The notes beneath the pieces are model-generated. The model worked only from the letters and a program-made list of their open reading frames with translations, was not told the origin of the DNA and did no database searches. 64,000 bases of DNA from Chelativorans sp. J32 (GTDB taxonomy: Bacteria; Pseudomonadota; Alphaproteobacteria; Rhizobiales; Rhizobiaceae), in assembly GCF_000518985.1 (NCBI RefSeq), contig NZ_JAEQ01000019.1, forward strand, positions 353-64,352. The letters run 5' to 3'. The translations under genes were made by a program, and so were the position numbers. Of this stretch, positions 51,185-58,876 are shown in pieces (position 1 is the stretch's first letter; every line of letters starts with the position of its first letter).

Positions 51185-52618
51185 TCAAGGCAGCTTCTGG
51201 CCCGCATCACGTTGATTGCTGATCGGCGCATGAGCTACCGCCCCCATCCTCCGCAGGATCGCCTCCGCCCTTTCGAATGCGGTGCTGCTGATGCGAGCCA
51301 GCGCGCCTTCGAAATCCGGCCCGCGCGTGGCATCTAGCCCCATGCGGGAGGTCGTGCCGATGCCTGTTGCAGACGGGTCGAGCGCATTGCCCGGCAGTCC
51401 GTCGATTATGACCACGTCGCGATGCGGCTGGAAATGGGTTGAAAGCGCCCACAGCACGTCCGAATCGCGCGTGATGTCCACATCGGAATCCACCGCGATC
51501 ACCGTTTTGAGATAGGCGTCCCAGCCGAGCAGGCCGAGCATGATCTGTCGCGCTTCACCAGGGCGTTGCTGGTTTACGGCCACATAGGCGTGGAAGTGCG
51601 TGCCTGAGCTCGGATAATGCACCGCCGTCACGCTGGGGAAACGCTGTTTGAGTTTCTCCACCATCTCCGATTCACGCGGCACGCGACCGAGATTGAGATG
51701 CTCGGCCGAGTTGCCTCCTGCCACGCTTACCAGCATGGCCTCGCGCCTGCGCATCACGGTCTCGACCTTGAAGAGATTGTTGGTCGACCGGTTTGAGGAA
51801 TAGCCGGTGAACTCGCCGAATGGCCCCTCATCCACCTGCGCCTCATGGTCAATGACACCTTCGAGCACCAATTCCGCGTAGGCCGGCACGCGCAGCCCGT
51901 AGCGGGGCGTCCGCACGACTTTGAGCGGTTCGCCGAGGAGGCCACCTGCCACATGGCGCTCGTCCTCGCCGAAGGCAAGCCGGGCAGAGGCGGCGATCAT
52001 GAAGCAGGGATGGGCGCCGATCACCATGGCCACCGGGAGCGGCTTTCCCTCTTCCCGAGCCATGTTGAGCAGACGCCAGAGATGTCCGCGCGAATGCAGG
52101 CTTGTGGCAAGCTGATCGCGCGAATGGATCATGGCACGGTGATAGCTCAAATTTCCCGCCCCGGTGTCGAGATGCTCCGCCAGCACGATTCCGTTGGTAA
52201 TGTATTTGCCCCGATCGGTTTCGAAATGGCGGATCATCGGCAATGTCGAGAGGTCGATATTCTCGGTTTGCACGACCTCCGTCACCGGCCCGTCCGCCAC
52301 TTCCTGCGGAGCAACAGCCTCTCGCGCGCGGGCCTGATAGCCTTCATGAAGCTGGCCGGGCGCGGCTCCTAAAAGCCGCTCGATGCGGGTGCGCGAGCCA
52401 AAAATATTGCTCACCACCTCCACACCGATCCCGGTCACCTTTTTGAAGTGCAGAAGCGGTGCGCGGCCTTCACCTGCAAGCTTCCAGATGAAGGCGGTAA
52501 CATCCTGATCGTCGGAGATGGCCTCTTCGATCGTCAGCACATCCTCAGGATGGTTTGCGCGATATTCAGCGAGGAAATGCCGAATATCCTGTCTGTCGAA
52601 ATCGGACGCGGCGGTCAT
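51185..52618 (-). CDS. UbiD family prFMN-dependent decarboxylase
   Basis: The 477-residue protein has the UbiD layout: LHFKKVTGIGVEVVSN, SYHRAMIH, the conserved Arg/Glu region with EAQVDEGPFGEFTGY (catalytic Glu residues) and a C-terminal IIDGLPGNALDPSA. Such enzymes add or remove CO2 from aromatic, heteroaromatic or alpha,beta-unsaturated acids using prenylated FMN. No UbiX-type prenyltransferase is in the window, so the cofactor must come from elsewhere. It is in the middle of the importer/Mo-hydroxylase operon, which points to a decarboxylation step. Confidence 0.92.
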   Translation of the reverse strand: MTAASDFDRQDIRHFLAEYRANHPEDVLTIEEAISDDQDVTAFIWKLAGEGRAPLLHFKKVTGIGVEVVSNIFGSRTRIERLLGAAPGQLHEGYQARAREAVAPQEVADGPVTEVVQTENIDLSTLPMIRHFETDRGKYITNGIVLAEHLDTGAGNLSYHRAMIHSRDQLATSLHSRGHLWRLLNMAREEGKPLPVAMVIGAHPCFMIAASARLAFGEDERHVAGGLLGEPLKVVRTPRYGLRVPAYAELVLEGVIDHEAQVDEGPFGEFTGYSSNRSTNNLFKVETVMRRREAMLVSVAGGNSAEHLNLGRVPRESEMVEKLKQRFPSVTAVHYPSSGTHFHAYVAVNQQRPGEARQIMLGLLGWDAYLKTVIAVDSDVDITRDSDVLWALSTHFQPHRDVVIIDGLPGNALDPSATGIGTTSRMGLDATRGPDFEGALARISSTAFERAEAILRRMGAVAHAPISNQRDAGQKLP

Positions 52619-52666
52619 ACTTCACCTGTTCGGCTGTCCTGCCGGCATAATCTTCGGTCTCTGGGC

Positions 52667-52691
52667 GCGGCGGTCCACGAAGGACCGCCGC
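52667..52691 (-). terminator. Strong hairpin between amidohydrolase 2 and UbiD genes
   Basis: GCGGCGGTCC (52667-52676) and GGACCGCCGC (52682-52691) form a 10-bp stem with a 5-nt loop that reads TTCGT on the transcribed strand, a stable UUCG-like loop. No T-run follows. It may tune expression of the downstream half of the operon. Confidence 0.6.
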
Positions 52692-52705
52692 CTTCAAAGC
52701 AAAGC

Positions 52706-53623
52706 CTAGCGCTTCACGCCTGCATAGGTGTCCTTGAGCCTTGCTTCGGCTTCCTCCAGGTTTCTCGGCGGCGGAGTCGGGTCGATGCCGACCAGCTTCG
52801 CTATGTTGTTGCCGAGATAGCCCTCCAGCGTGTCCTCATCGATGCCGAGGCCCTGTGGCGGCTCGTGACAGAGCACTTCGAGCTCGCGCAGCCATATGCC
52901 GGGTTCGTTGGGGGGTGAGTCCGTACCGAAGACGATCTTGTCCTTGGGCAGTTCCTTGGCGAACTCGACGATGCGCGATTGGAAGCACCAGCCGGACTCG
53001 CAATAGACGTTCGGCGTGTCCATCGCCATCCAGAAGGCTTCGAAGGAGTAATTGCCTCCGGTCTGAATGCCGAAATGGCCGATGATGAAGTTCACCATGG
53101 GGAATTCGCGTATGATGGGATAGAACATGGTGGGGATCGTATACGGGCCGTCGCCCGTGTGGATCAGCACCACCACGCCCAACTCCGCGCATTTCTTCAT
53201 GGCCGGCCGCAACCAGTCGAGCGCGCGATCGGGGCGGTAGCCATGCATGTTCGCGTGCAGCTTCAGCATCTTGAAGCCGTATTCCTTCACATGGAATTCC
53301 AGCTCCGCGGCCCCGTTTTCCGGGCCCCAACGCGGATTGTAGGTGAAGTTGCCGATGAAGCGATCCGGGTATTTCTGGCAGAGCTCGGCGATGTAGCTCA
53401 TGTAATCACGGATTCCGTCGCGCCCCATGCGGTTGCCGTCGCGATAGCCGGTGTTGCCGGGGGGCGGCTGGATGAAGCCCATATCGATGCGGCGCGGCTT
53501 GCCGTTGATCATGTAGGGACCGTCCATGAGCTTCAGCATTCGCTCGCCGTTGAAAGGCGTGCCCGTGTGCCGCCAGGCTTCATCAACGAGGTTGGTCGGG
53601 TGAAGATGCGTATCGATGATCAT
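52706..53623 (-). CDS. Amidohydrolase 2 family (ACMSD-like) protein, metal motif intact
   Basis: The 305-residue TIM-barrel protein starts MIIDTHLHPTN with the HxH metal motif, then has VLIHTGDGPYTIP, IIGHFGIQTGG and the conserved Asp in FGTDSPPNEPG. It belongs to the amidohydrolase 2 group, which contains zinc- or manganese-dependent decarboxylases (ACMSD, gamma-resorcylate decarboxylase, 3,6-dihydroxypicolinate decarboxylase) and lactone hydrolases. GGAAAAG lies upstream of the ATG. The closely related gene at 53659-54585 precedes it by 35 nt and looks like a duplicate. Confidence 0.88.
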   Translation of the reverse strand: MIIDTHLHPTNLVDEAWRHTGTPFNGERMLKLMDGPYMINGKPRRIDMGFIQPPPGNTGYRDGNRMGRDGIRDYMSYIAELCQKYPDRFIGNFTYNPRWGPENGAAELEFHVKEYGFKMLKLHANMHGYRPDRALDWLRPAMKKCAELGVVVLIHTGDGPYTIPTMFYPIIREFPMVNFIIGHFGIQTGGNYSFEAFWMAMDTPNVYCESGWCFQSRIVEFAKELPKDKIVFGTDSPPNEPGIWLRELEVLCHEPPQGLGIDEDTLEGYLGNNIAKLVGIDPTPPPRNLEEAEARLKDTYAGVKR

Positions 53624-53658
53624 GTTCTTTTCCGGAAATTCGTGTCGCGAAGGATGGC

Positions 53659-54585
53659 TCAGGCGGCTTCCGCCGATGCTTTGACGTCTCTGAGATACGC
53701 CTCGGCTTCTTCCTTCGTGCGCGGGGGCGGGGTGGGCTCGATCCCGATCATGCGGGCGACATTGTTGCCGAAATAGTCCTCCAGCGTATCCTCATCGAGA
53801 TTTAGCCCCTGCGGCGGCTCGTGGCAGAGCACTTCCAGAAGCCGCAGCCACATGCCCGGCTCGTTGGGAGGCGTGTCGGAACCGAAAAGGATCTTCTCCT
53901 TAGGAAGTTCCTTGGCAAACTCGACGATGCGTGACTGCAGGCACCAGCCGGACTCGCAGTAGACATTGGGGGTGTCCAGCGCCATCTGGTATGGCTCGAA
54001 GCAGTACACGCCACCCGTCTGCACCCCGAAATGCGCCATGATGAAGGGAACCGACGGGAACTCGCGGATGATCGGGTAGAACTCGGTTGGAATCGAATAG
54101 GGCCCGTCGCCCGTGTGGAGTTTCACCATCAGGCCCAGGTCGGCGCACTTCCTCAATGCAGGCCGCAGCCAGTCTAGGGCGCGGTCCGGACGGTAGGCGT
54201 GCATGTTGGCCTGGAGCTGCACCATCTTGAAGCCGTATTCCTTCGCGTGGTGCTCGATTTCAGCTGCACCGTTCTCGGTGCCATAGCGCGGGTTGTAGAC
54301 GAAACAGCCGATGAAGCGGTCTGGATGACGCTGCACGAGCTCGACCGTGTAGGCCATGTAGTCGCGGATGGCTTCGCGGCCGGTCAGGTTTCCCATCCCG
54401 TCCGTATAAATCGTGTTGCCCTGCGGCGGCTGGATGAAGGCCTTGTCGATGCGGCGGGGTTTGCCGTTTACCCAAAATGGACCGTCCATCATTTTCAAAA
54501 GACGCTCGCCGGTAAAGGGAGGGCCGTCATGTCGCCAAGCGAGGTCAGGGATCTTGGTCGGATAGCAGCTAAGGTCGATTATCAT
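53659..54585 (-). CDS. Amidohydrolase 2 family protein lacking the HxH metal motif
   Basis: The 308-residue protein is a paralogue of the neighbour, aligning along nearly its whole length (for example HTGDGPY, ESGWC.QSRIVEFAKELPK, PPNEPG.WLR.LEVLCHEPPQG). At its N-terminus, however, it reads MIIDLSCYPTK where the neighbour reads MIIDTHLHPTN, so both His of the HxH motif are gone (Ser and Tyr in their place). Other ligands (HTGD and FGSDTPPNEPG) remain. It may form a mixed complex with the intact paralogue, bind a different metal or be a non-catalytic partner. ATG 54585 is chosen by alignment to the paralogue. Confidence 0.85.
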   Translation of the reverse strand: MIIDLSCYPTKIPDLAWRHDGPPFTGERLLKMMDGPFWVNGKPRRIDKAFIQPPQGNTIYTDGMGNLTGREAIRDYMAYTVELVQRHPDRFIGCFVYNPRYGTENGAAEIEHHAKEYGFKMVQLQANMHAYRPDRALDWLRPALRKCADLGLMVKLHTGDGPYSIPTEFYPIIREFPSVPFIMAHFGVQTGGVYCFEPYQMALDTPNVYCESGWCLQSRIVEFAKELPKEKILFGSDTPPNEPGMWLRLLEVLCHEPPQGLNLDEDTLEDYFGNNVARMIGIEPTPPPRTKEEAEAYLRDVKASAEAA

Positions 54586-54679
54586 TGCTCGTCTCCACGG
54601 TTTCTTCACGCGCGACGCCACTAGGCGCCGTTTGACCGGTGACCCGACGACAGTCCTGCAAACTGGATTTCATTTCCTG

Positions 54680-54724
54680 TCGGTCGGGCTGCGGATTGGC
54701 CGCTTGCCAGCAATTCCCGACCGA
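54680..54724. terminator. Structured inverted repeat after the ABC ATPase gene
   Basis: TCGGTCGGG (54680-54688) and CCCGACCGA (54716-54724) are perfect 9-bp complements; the 27-nt spacer can itself fold (GCGG and CCGC). It lies in the 234-bp gap between the ABC ATPase gene and the first amidohydrolase gene, and may end the transporter transcript or separate two expression units. Confidence 0.45.
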
Positions 54725-54819
54725 ACCCGCTTGGTGCGGGGAGCGGCTGCTGCTTATACTGGCAATGGCGATCGAAAATGCGATCGCAGACTCGGGTATT
54801 CTGGTGTCAGTCCTCCTTA

Positions 54820-55632
54820 TCAGCTTGGCGCCGGTTCATAGGCCACGGCATCGGCTCGGGCCTCGGCGATCTTCTCGCGCAGCTCATGCACGATCTCGTT
54901 GAACTCAGCCTTGTAGATGAGGTCGATCGGTCGCGGCCGTGCAAAGTCGATGGTTCGTTCCTGGATCACCCGACCGGGCCGCGCGCTCATCACGAAGACC
55001 CGGTCCGCGAGATAGACCGCTTCCCGGAGATCATGCGTAACCAGGATCACCGTGAAGCCCTTGGCAGCGTGCAGGTCGCGAATAACGCCCCACAACTCCT
55101 CGCGCGTGAATGCATCGAGTGCGCCAAAGGGTTCATCCAGCATGAGCAGTGCCGGGTCATGGATCAGCGCCCGGCAGAGATTGGAACGCTGCTGCATCCC
55201 CCCGGATAGCTGCCAGGGGAATTTTGCCCCGAACCCCTTGAGACCGACCAGTTCTAATACGGACTCGGCCTTTGCGACATATTCATCGCGGTGCCTGCCG
55301 AGCCTCTGCCGGTGCGGTTCGACGATCTCCAGCGGCAACATGATGTTGTCGAGCGTCGTGCGCCAGGGAAGCAGCGACGGATTCTGAAAGGCCATCCCGA
55401 CGATGCTGATGGGGCCGAAGACGCGCTTTCCGTCCACGGCGATCTGCCCCTTCTGCGGCCGCACCAGACCGGTGGTGAGCTTCATCAGGGTAGACTTTCC
55501 GCAGCCCGAGGGACCGACGACGGCTGCGAACTCGCCCTTTCGCACCGACATTGAAAGCCCGGAAACCGCGAGCAGCCCTTGTTCGCCGCCATAGGAGAGG
55601 CTGACATCGTTCAGGGAGACGAAGCTTTCCAT
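54820..55632 (-). CDS. Nitrate/sulfonate/taurine-type ABC transporter ATPase (SsuB-like)
   Basis: The 270-residue ATPase has Walker A GPSGCGKSTLMKL, signature LSGGMQQRSNLCRAL and Walker B LLMLDEPFGALDA. The QNPSLLPWRTTLDN segment is typical of SsuB/TauB/NrtD. ATG 55632 is the natural start; the longer upstream frame overlaps the permease. It pairs with the permease at 55650. Confidence 0.93.
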   Translation of the reverse strand: MESFVSLNDVSLSYGGEQGLLAVSGLSMSVRKGEFAAVVGPSGCGKSTLMKLTTGLVRPQKGQIAVDGKRVFGPISIVGMAFQNPSLLPWRTTLDNIMLPLEIVEPHRQRLGRHRDEYVAKAESVLELVGLKGFGAKFPWQLSGGMQQRSNLCRALIHDPALLMLDEPFGALDAFTREELWGVIRDLHAAKGFTVILVTHDLREAVYLADRVFVMSARPGRVIQERTIDFARPRPIDLIYKAEFNEIVHELREKIAEARADAVAYEPAPS

Positions 55633-55649
55633 TCTTCTCTCCTCCTCTC

Positions 55650-56489
55650 TCAGAGGTTCTGCTGGGACCGGAAAGCCCAGCCCGTATAGCGCCGTTCGAC
55701 CAGTGCCGTGACCGCGTAGAGGAGGATGCCCAGCACCGACAGGACGATGAGACAGGCGAAGACCACCGGCACCTGGAACGCAGCTTGCGCGTCCAGCATC
55801 AGCTTCCCGAGCCCCTTGCTGGCACCTGCCGTCTCCGCCACCACCGCACCTACGAAGGCAAGAGTGATGGCCACCTTCAGCGAGCCGAAGAAATGCGGCA
55901 GCGAGCGCGGAATGCCGACCTTGCGCATGATCTGCATCTTCTTTGCACCGAGCGCCCTCAGCACGTCTTCGAGCTCCGGTTCCACGGTCGCAAGTCCCGT
56001 CGCCACATTGACGATGATGGGGAAGAAGGAGATGAGGAAGGCGGTCAGGATCGCCGGCATGGCGCCAAGGCCGAACCACAGGATCAGCACCGGCACGACC
56101 GCCACCTTCGGGATCGAATTGAAAGCGACCAGGATCGGGTACACGGCGGAATAGATCGCTCTGTGCCAGCCGATTCCGATACCCAGAGCCACACCCACCA
56201 CGATCGCCAGCCCGAACCCGACCACGGTGGTCCACAGCGTCACAAGCGCGTTGTCGAAAATCACCGCCCGGAAGGTCCACAGGGCCGCGAAGGTTTCGGT
56301 CGCGGTGGGCAGGATCATCTGCGGTATCGAGAAAGCGCGGCAGACGACCTCCCACAGGAGCAGGAGCAGAATGGTGAAGCCGAGCGGCGCGATCAGCTTT
56401 TCGGTCTTGCCTCCCCAGCTCATCGCGAACCTCCTCCGCAACGCGCCCAAACGGGTCTCGCCATTCCTAGCTGTAGTGATGTAGGCCAT
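55650..56489 (-). CDS. Nitrate/sulfonate/taurine-type ABC transporter permease (SsuC-like)
   Basis: The 279-residue membrane protein has about six helices and the EAA-type loop LEDVLRALGAKKMQIMRKVGIPRSLP (shown in part), as in SsuC/TauC. It is 17 nt upstream of the ATPase gene and 33 nt downstream of the binding-protein gene. Confidence 0.92.
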   Translation of the reverse strand: MAYITTARNGETRLGALRRRFAMSWGGKTEKLIAPLGFTILLLLLWEVVCRAFSIPQMILPTATETFAALWTFRAVIFDNALVTLWTTVVGFGLAIVVGVALGIGIGWHRAIYSAVYPILVAFNSIPKVAVVPVLILWFGLGAMPAILTAFLISFFPIIVNVATGLATVEPELEDVLRALGAKKMQIMRKVGIPRSLPHFFGSLKVAITLAFVGAVVAETAGASKGLGKLMLDAQAAFQVPVVFACLIVLSVLGILLYAVTALVERRYTGWAFRSQQNL

Positions 56490-56522
56490 GCTTTCTCCCT
56501 TCCTCCCAGGGTTTCCCGCAGG

Positions 56523-57539
56523 TCACTCCTTGTACATGCGCTCCTCTAGCGGCGGCAGAAACTCAGGCGTGTAGATATCCTCCGCCTTCGGCCGGTTCTT
56601 GAATTCGTACGCGATCCCCAACTGGTCGATGGATTGCTCCAGGCGCTCCATATTGGCGTCGCCGAAGCCGTTCTTGCGTACGTCGTCGGTCAGGTAGTTG
56701 AGCCCGGCCACGAGTTTCAGCCGCTCCAGCTCCACGTCGGGATTGGCAACCGGATTGTGTTTTACGATGCTCTGGATCGCGCCTTCCGGGTCGCGGAAGG
56801 TTTCGAAGAAGCCGCGGATGGTGGCACGTACGAAGCCGCGCACGGCATCCGGGTGCTCCTGCATGAAAGCTGGGCTCGCCATCACTGCGCTGCCATAGAG
56901 GCTCACCCCGTAATCGCTCATCAGGAGCATGACCACGTCCTCGTCCGGCACGCCATTTGCCTTGAGCGCCAGCTTGTTGCTGGCAAAGGCGGTTACGGCG
57001 TCCACCTGACCTTGGGCGAGGAGGGTTTCGCGCACGGGGAAGCCGACATTCTCGATGGTCATCGTGGAATTATCGATGTCGTTCAGCTTCGTGAAGATCG
57101 GCCAGTGCGAATAGGCTGCGTCCGCCGCCGGCGCTCCGAGCCGCTTGCCTTCCAGGTCCTTGGGCTTGGTGATGCCCTTATCCTTGAGCGTGAGGATGGC
57201 GAAGGGCGCGGTGTTGTACGTGATGAGCACAGCCTTGATGGGCAGGGCATCGGGATTGTCGCGGTATTTGATGAGGGCGTTCAGATCCATCTGGCCCATG
57301 TCGTAAGCACCGGAGGCGATACGGTTGAGCCCGTCGATGCTGCCGGTGCCGGGCTCGATCGTGACCGCAAGCCCCTCTTCCTCGTAAAGACCTTTGTCGA
57401 GCGCCACCAGGAAAGGCGAGACATGGCCTTCGAAGCGCCACTCATGGATGAAACGCACGGGCGTCAACTCCTGCGCCATGGCCGGAACGGCCATCGCCAT
57501 CAAGAGCGCCGCCATTGCAGCACGGAGAACCCTGCGCAT
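56523..57539 (-). CDS. NMT1/THI5-like ABC transporter substrate-binding protein
   Basis: The 338-residue protein has a signal peptide (RRVLRAAMAALLMAMAVPAMA) and the NMT1/THI5-type layout: RFIHEWRFEGHVSPFLVALD, KGLYEEEGLAVTIEPGTG, GKRLGAPAADAAYSHWPIF and VDAVTAFASNKLAL. It binds a small solute such as a sulfonate, aromatic acid or pyrimidine-like compound in the periplasm. ATG 57539 is behind GGGAGGAG. It is the first gene of the operon that ends with CobW. Confidence 0.9.
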   Translation of the reverse strand: MRRVLRAAMAALLMAMAVPAMAQELTPVRFIHEWRFEGHVSPFLVALDKGLYEEEGLAVTIEPGTGSIDGLNRIASGAYDMGQMDLNALIKYRDNPDALPIKAVLITYNTAPFAILTLKDKGITKPKDLEGKRLGAPAADAAYSHWPIFTKLNDIDNSTMTIENVGFPVRETLLAQGQVDAVTAFASNKLALKANGVPDEDVVMLLMSDYGVSLYGSAVMASPAFMQEHPDAVRGFVRATIRGFFETFRDPEGAIQSIVKHNPVANPDVELERLKLVAGLNYLTDDVRKNGFGDANMERLEQSIDQLGIAYEFKNRPKAEDIYTPEFLPPLEERMYKE

Positions 57540-57856
57540 GAAACTCCTCCCATTCATGGGCGCCAGCTGGCACCCGCGCGACCCGTTCCTGCGAACCGCC
57601 TCCGGAAAACTTTCCGGACGGTCGGGCAGGCCGAACCAACAAACCGCGATCGCTGGAACTTCAGTGGAGTTTTTTCTGGGCTTGTGCCGGGGCCAAGCGC
57701 GCTCGCTCCTTGCTGAGACCAGCGAATGAGCAATCATCTTCTAGTCGAATGACCGGAATTGATGCGCTTATACCCATGCGGCAAGTTCAGGTTAGTGCAA
57801 TCTCGGATCACCTGTCAATCGGCTGAATCCCACCATCGGCCTTGTCTTGCCTTCGC
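57540..57856. other. Intergenic region with promoter of the UbiD/Mo-hydroxylase operon
   Basis: This 317-bp stretch lies between the TIM-barrel gene and the first gene of the operon, both on the minus strand. No convincing gene or RNA fold is visible. It holds the ribosome-binding site at 57541-57552 and the palindrome at 57601-57618, so it should carry the operon promoter. Confidence 0.6.
57601..57618. promoter_or_regulatory. 18-bp palindrome upstream of the operon
   Basis: TCCGGAAA (57601-57608) and TTTCCGGA (57611-57618) are perfect 8-bp complements separated by AC, 62 nt upstream of the binding-protein start. Symmetry and position fit an operator. A similar TTTCCGGAAA is at 53629-53638 in front of the amidohydrolase gene, but there it overlaps the ribosome-binding site. 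Confidence 0.5.
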
Positions 57857-58675
57857 TTAAGCCCCGCTTCGGTCGATGGTTTGCAGGATGAAGGCGATGC
57901 TCCTTTCCAGGGCCGGCCTTGGATCGGTCAGGCGGTGGACGGCTTCGGCGAAAGGTTCGAACGAGAAGGCGCCTTCAAAACCGGCACGGAGCAGCAGGGT
58001 TATCTGCCCCGTATTGTCCAACCTGTCCTGTTCCTCGACCAGCACGCGATGCCCGTCACGCATTTCCCTAACGGTCACGACGGGATCCGTTACGCCGGAG
58101 ATGTGGACCAGCCCCGTGTGAGCGGGAAACAGGCCGGGCTCGCCTGCAACGAAGTGGTGGAAGGTATCGTGGACGAGGCGGAAGGTGTTTCCGGCTTCAA
58201 GTGCTTGGATGGCCTCGACTGCTTCTGATTTCAGCCGCAACGAGCAGGTCTCGAAACCGAGCGGCTCGATCAACCCCGTCACGCCGGCGTTCTCCAGCAA
58301 CGGCCGAAGCCCCTGGAGCGCAACACGCAGGTTCTCCCTGGATACGGCTGTCCCGTCATTGGTCGGAACCAATACAACCGCCTTGGCACCACATTCGCCG
58401 GCATAGGCGATCAGCCGTCGTGCTTCTTCCTCGCGCGCTGCATTCCACTCGTTGAAGCGCTGCAGGGCGTTGATGGACAGGATGGTGAGGCCGCGCGCCT
58501 CAGCTTCCGAAGCGATCTGGCTCGGCCGGGTGCCGTCCAGGATGGCGTTGCCTTCAAGATCGTTGCGGATTTCAACGCCGACGGCGCCCACGCTCTTCGC
58601 GAGGTCCAAAAAATCGGGAATGGGAAGCGCCGGCGCGCACATATGGTTCAGCGCGAATACAGGCTTTGCTGCCAT
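57857..58675 (-). CDS. TIM-barrel sugar isomerase/epimerase (IolI / xylose-isomerase-like)
   Basis: The 272-residue protein has the AP-endonuclease-2/xylose-isomerase-like TIM barrel: GVEIRNDLEGN, AVVLVPTNDG, LIEPLGFETCSL (metal Glu), LVHDTFHHFVAG (metal Asp/His), LVHISGV (His) and FSFEPFAE (Glu). It resembles inosose isomerase IolI and related enzymes that isomerise keto sugars. It is between two operons on the minus strand, not coupled to either. The start is at the ATG with AAGAAG upstream. Confidence 0.85.
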   Translation of the reverse strand: MAAKPVFALNHMCAPALPIPDFLDLAKSVGAVGVEIRNDLEGNAILDGTRPSQIASEAEARGLTILSINALQRFNEWNAAREEEARRLIAYAGECGAKAVVLVPTNDGTAVSRENLRVALQGLRPLLENAGVTGLIEPLGFETCSLRLKSEAVEAIQALEAGNTFRLVHDTFHHFVAGEPGLFPAHTGLVHISGVTDPVVTVREMRDGHRVLVEEQDRLDNTGQITLLLRAGFEGAFSFEPFAEAVHRLTDPRPALERSIAFILQTIDRSGA

Positions 58676-58816
58676 GTCTTCTTCTCCTCCTCGCCCTATT
58701 TGAACGAGGATGGCCGAGGAGAAAAGCTTTGGTCAACGGATTCCGGTGACCGCGACGGGAAGACTGGGCCGCTTGGGTGCGGCAACTCCGTCGGCAGACG
58801 CTGCCCGCTGCCTATT

Positions 58817-58838
58817 TACACTGCGTTTGGTGTATAAT
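58817..58838. promoter_or_regulatory. Inverted repeat overlapping a TATAAT box
   Basis: TACAC (58817-58821) and GTGTA (58830-58834) are perfect complements 8 nt apart, and GTGTA overlaps TATAAT (58833-58838). This is 39-60 nt upstream of the monooxygenase ATG. The arrangement fits a repressed promoter; a -35 at proper spacing is not clear. Confidence 0.5.
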
Positions 58839-58876
58839 AGCGTACTTAAAATGCAAAAATAGAATTATAGAGAATT

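Noticed and set aside
53629-53638. TTTCCGGAAA as a second copy of the operator at 57601
   Set aside because: It overlaps the ribosome-binding site of the amidohydrolase gene and only the core is shared, so coincidence is likely.
57540-57856. Possible TPP riboswitch ahead of the NMT1/THI5-like binding protein (a CTGAGA-like string is present)
   Set aside because: The string is on the plus strand while the operon is on the minus strand, and the other conserved TPP-box elements are missing.
58815-58838. TTTACA and TATAAT as a full sigma-70 promoter
   Set aside because: The spacer is only 12 nt, too short for a normal promoter; only the -10 part and the inverted repeat are kept.
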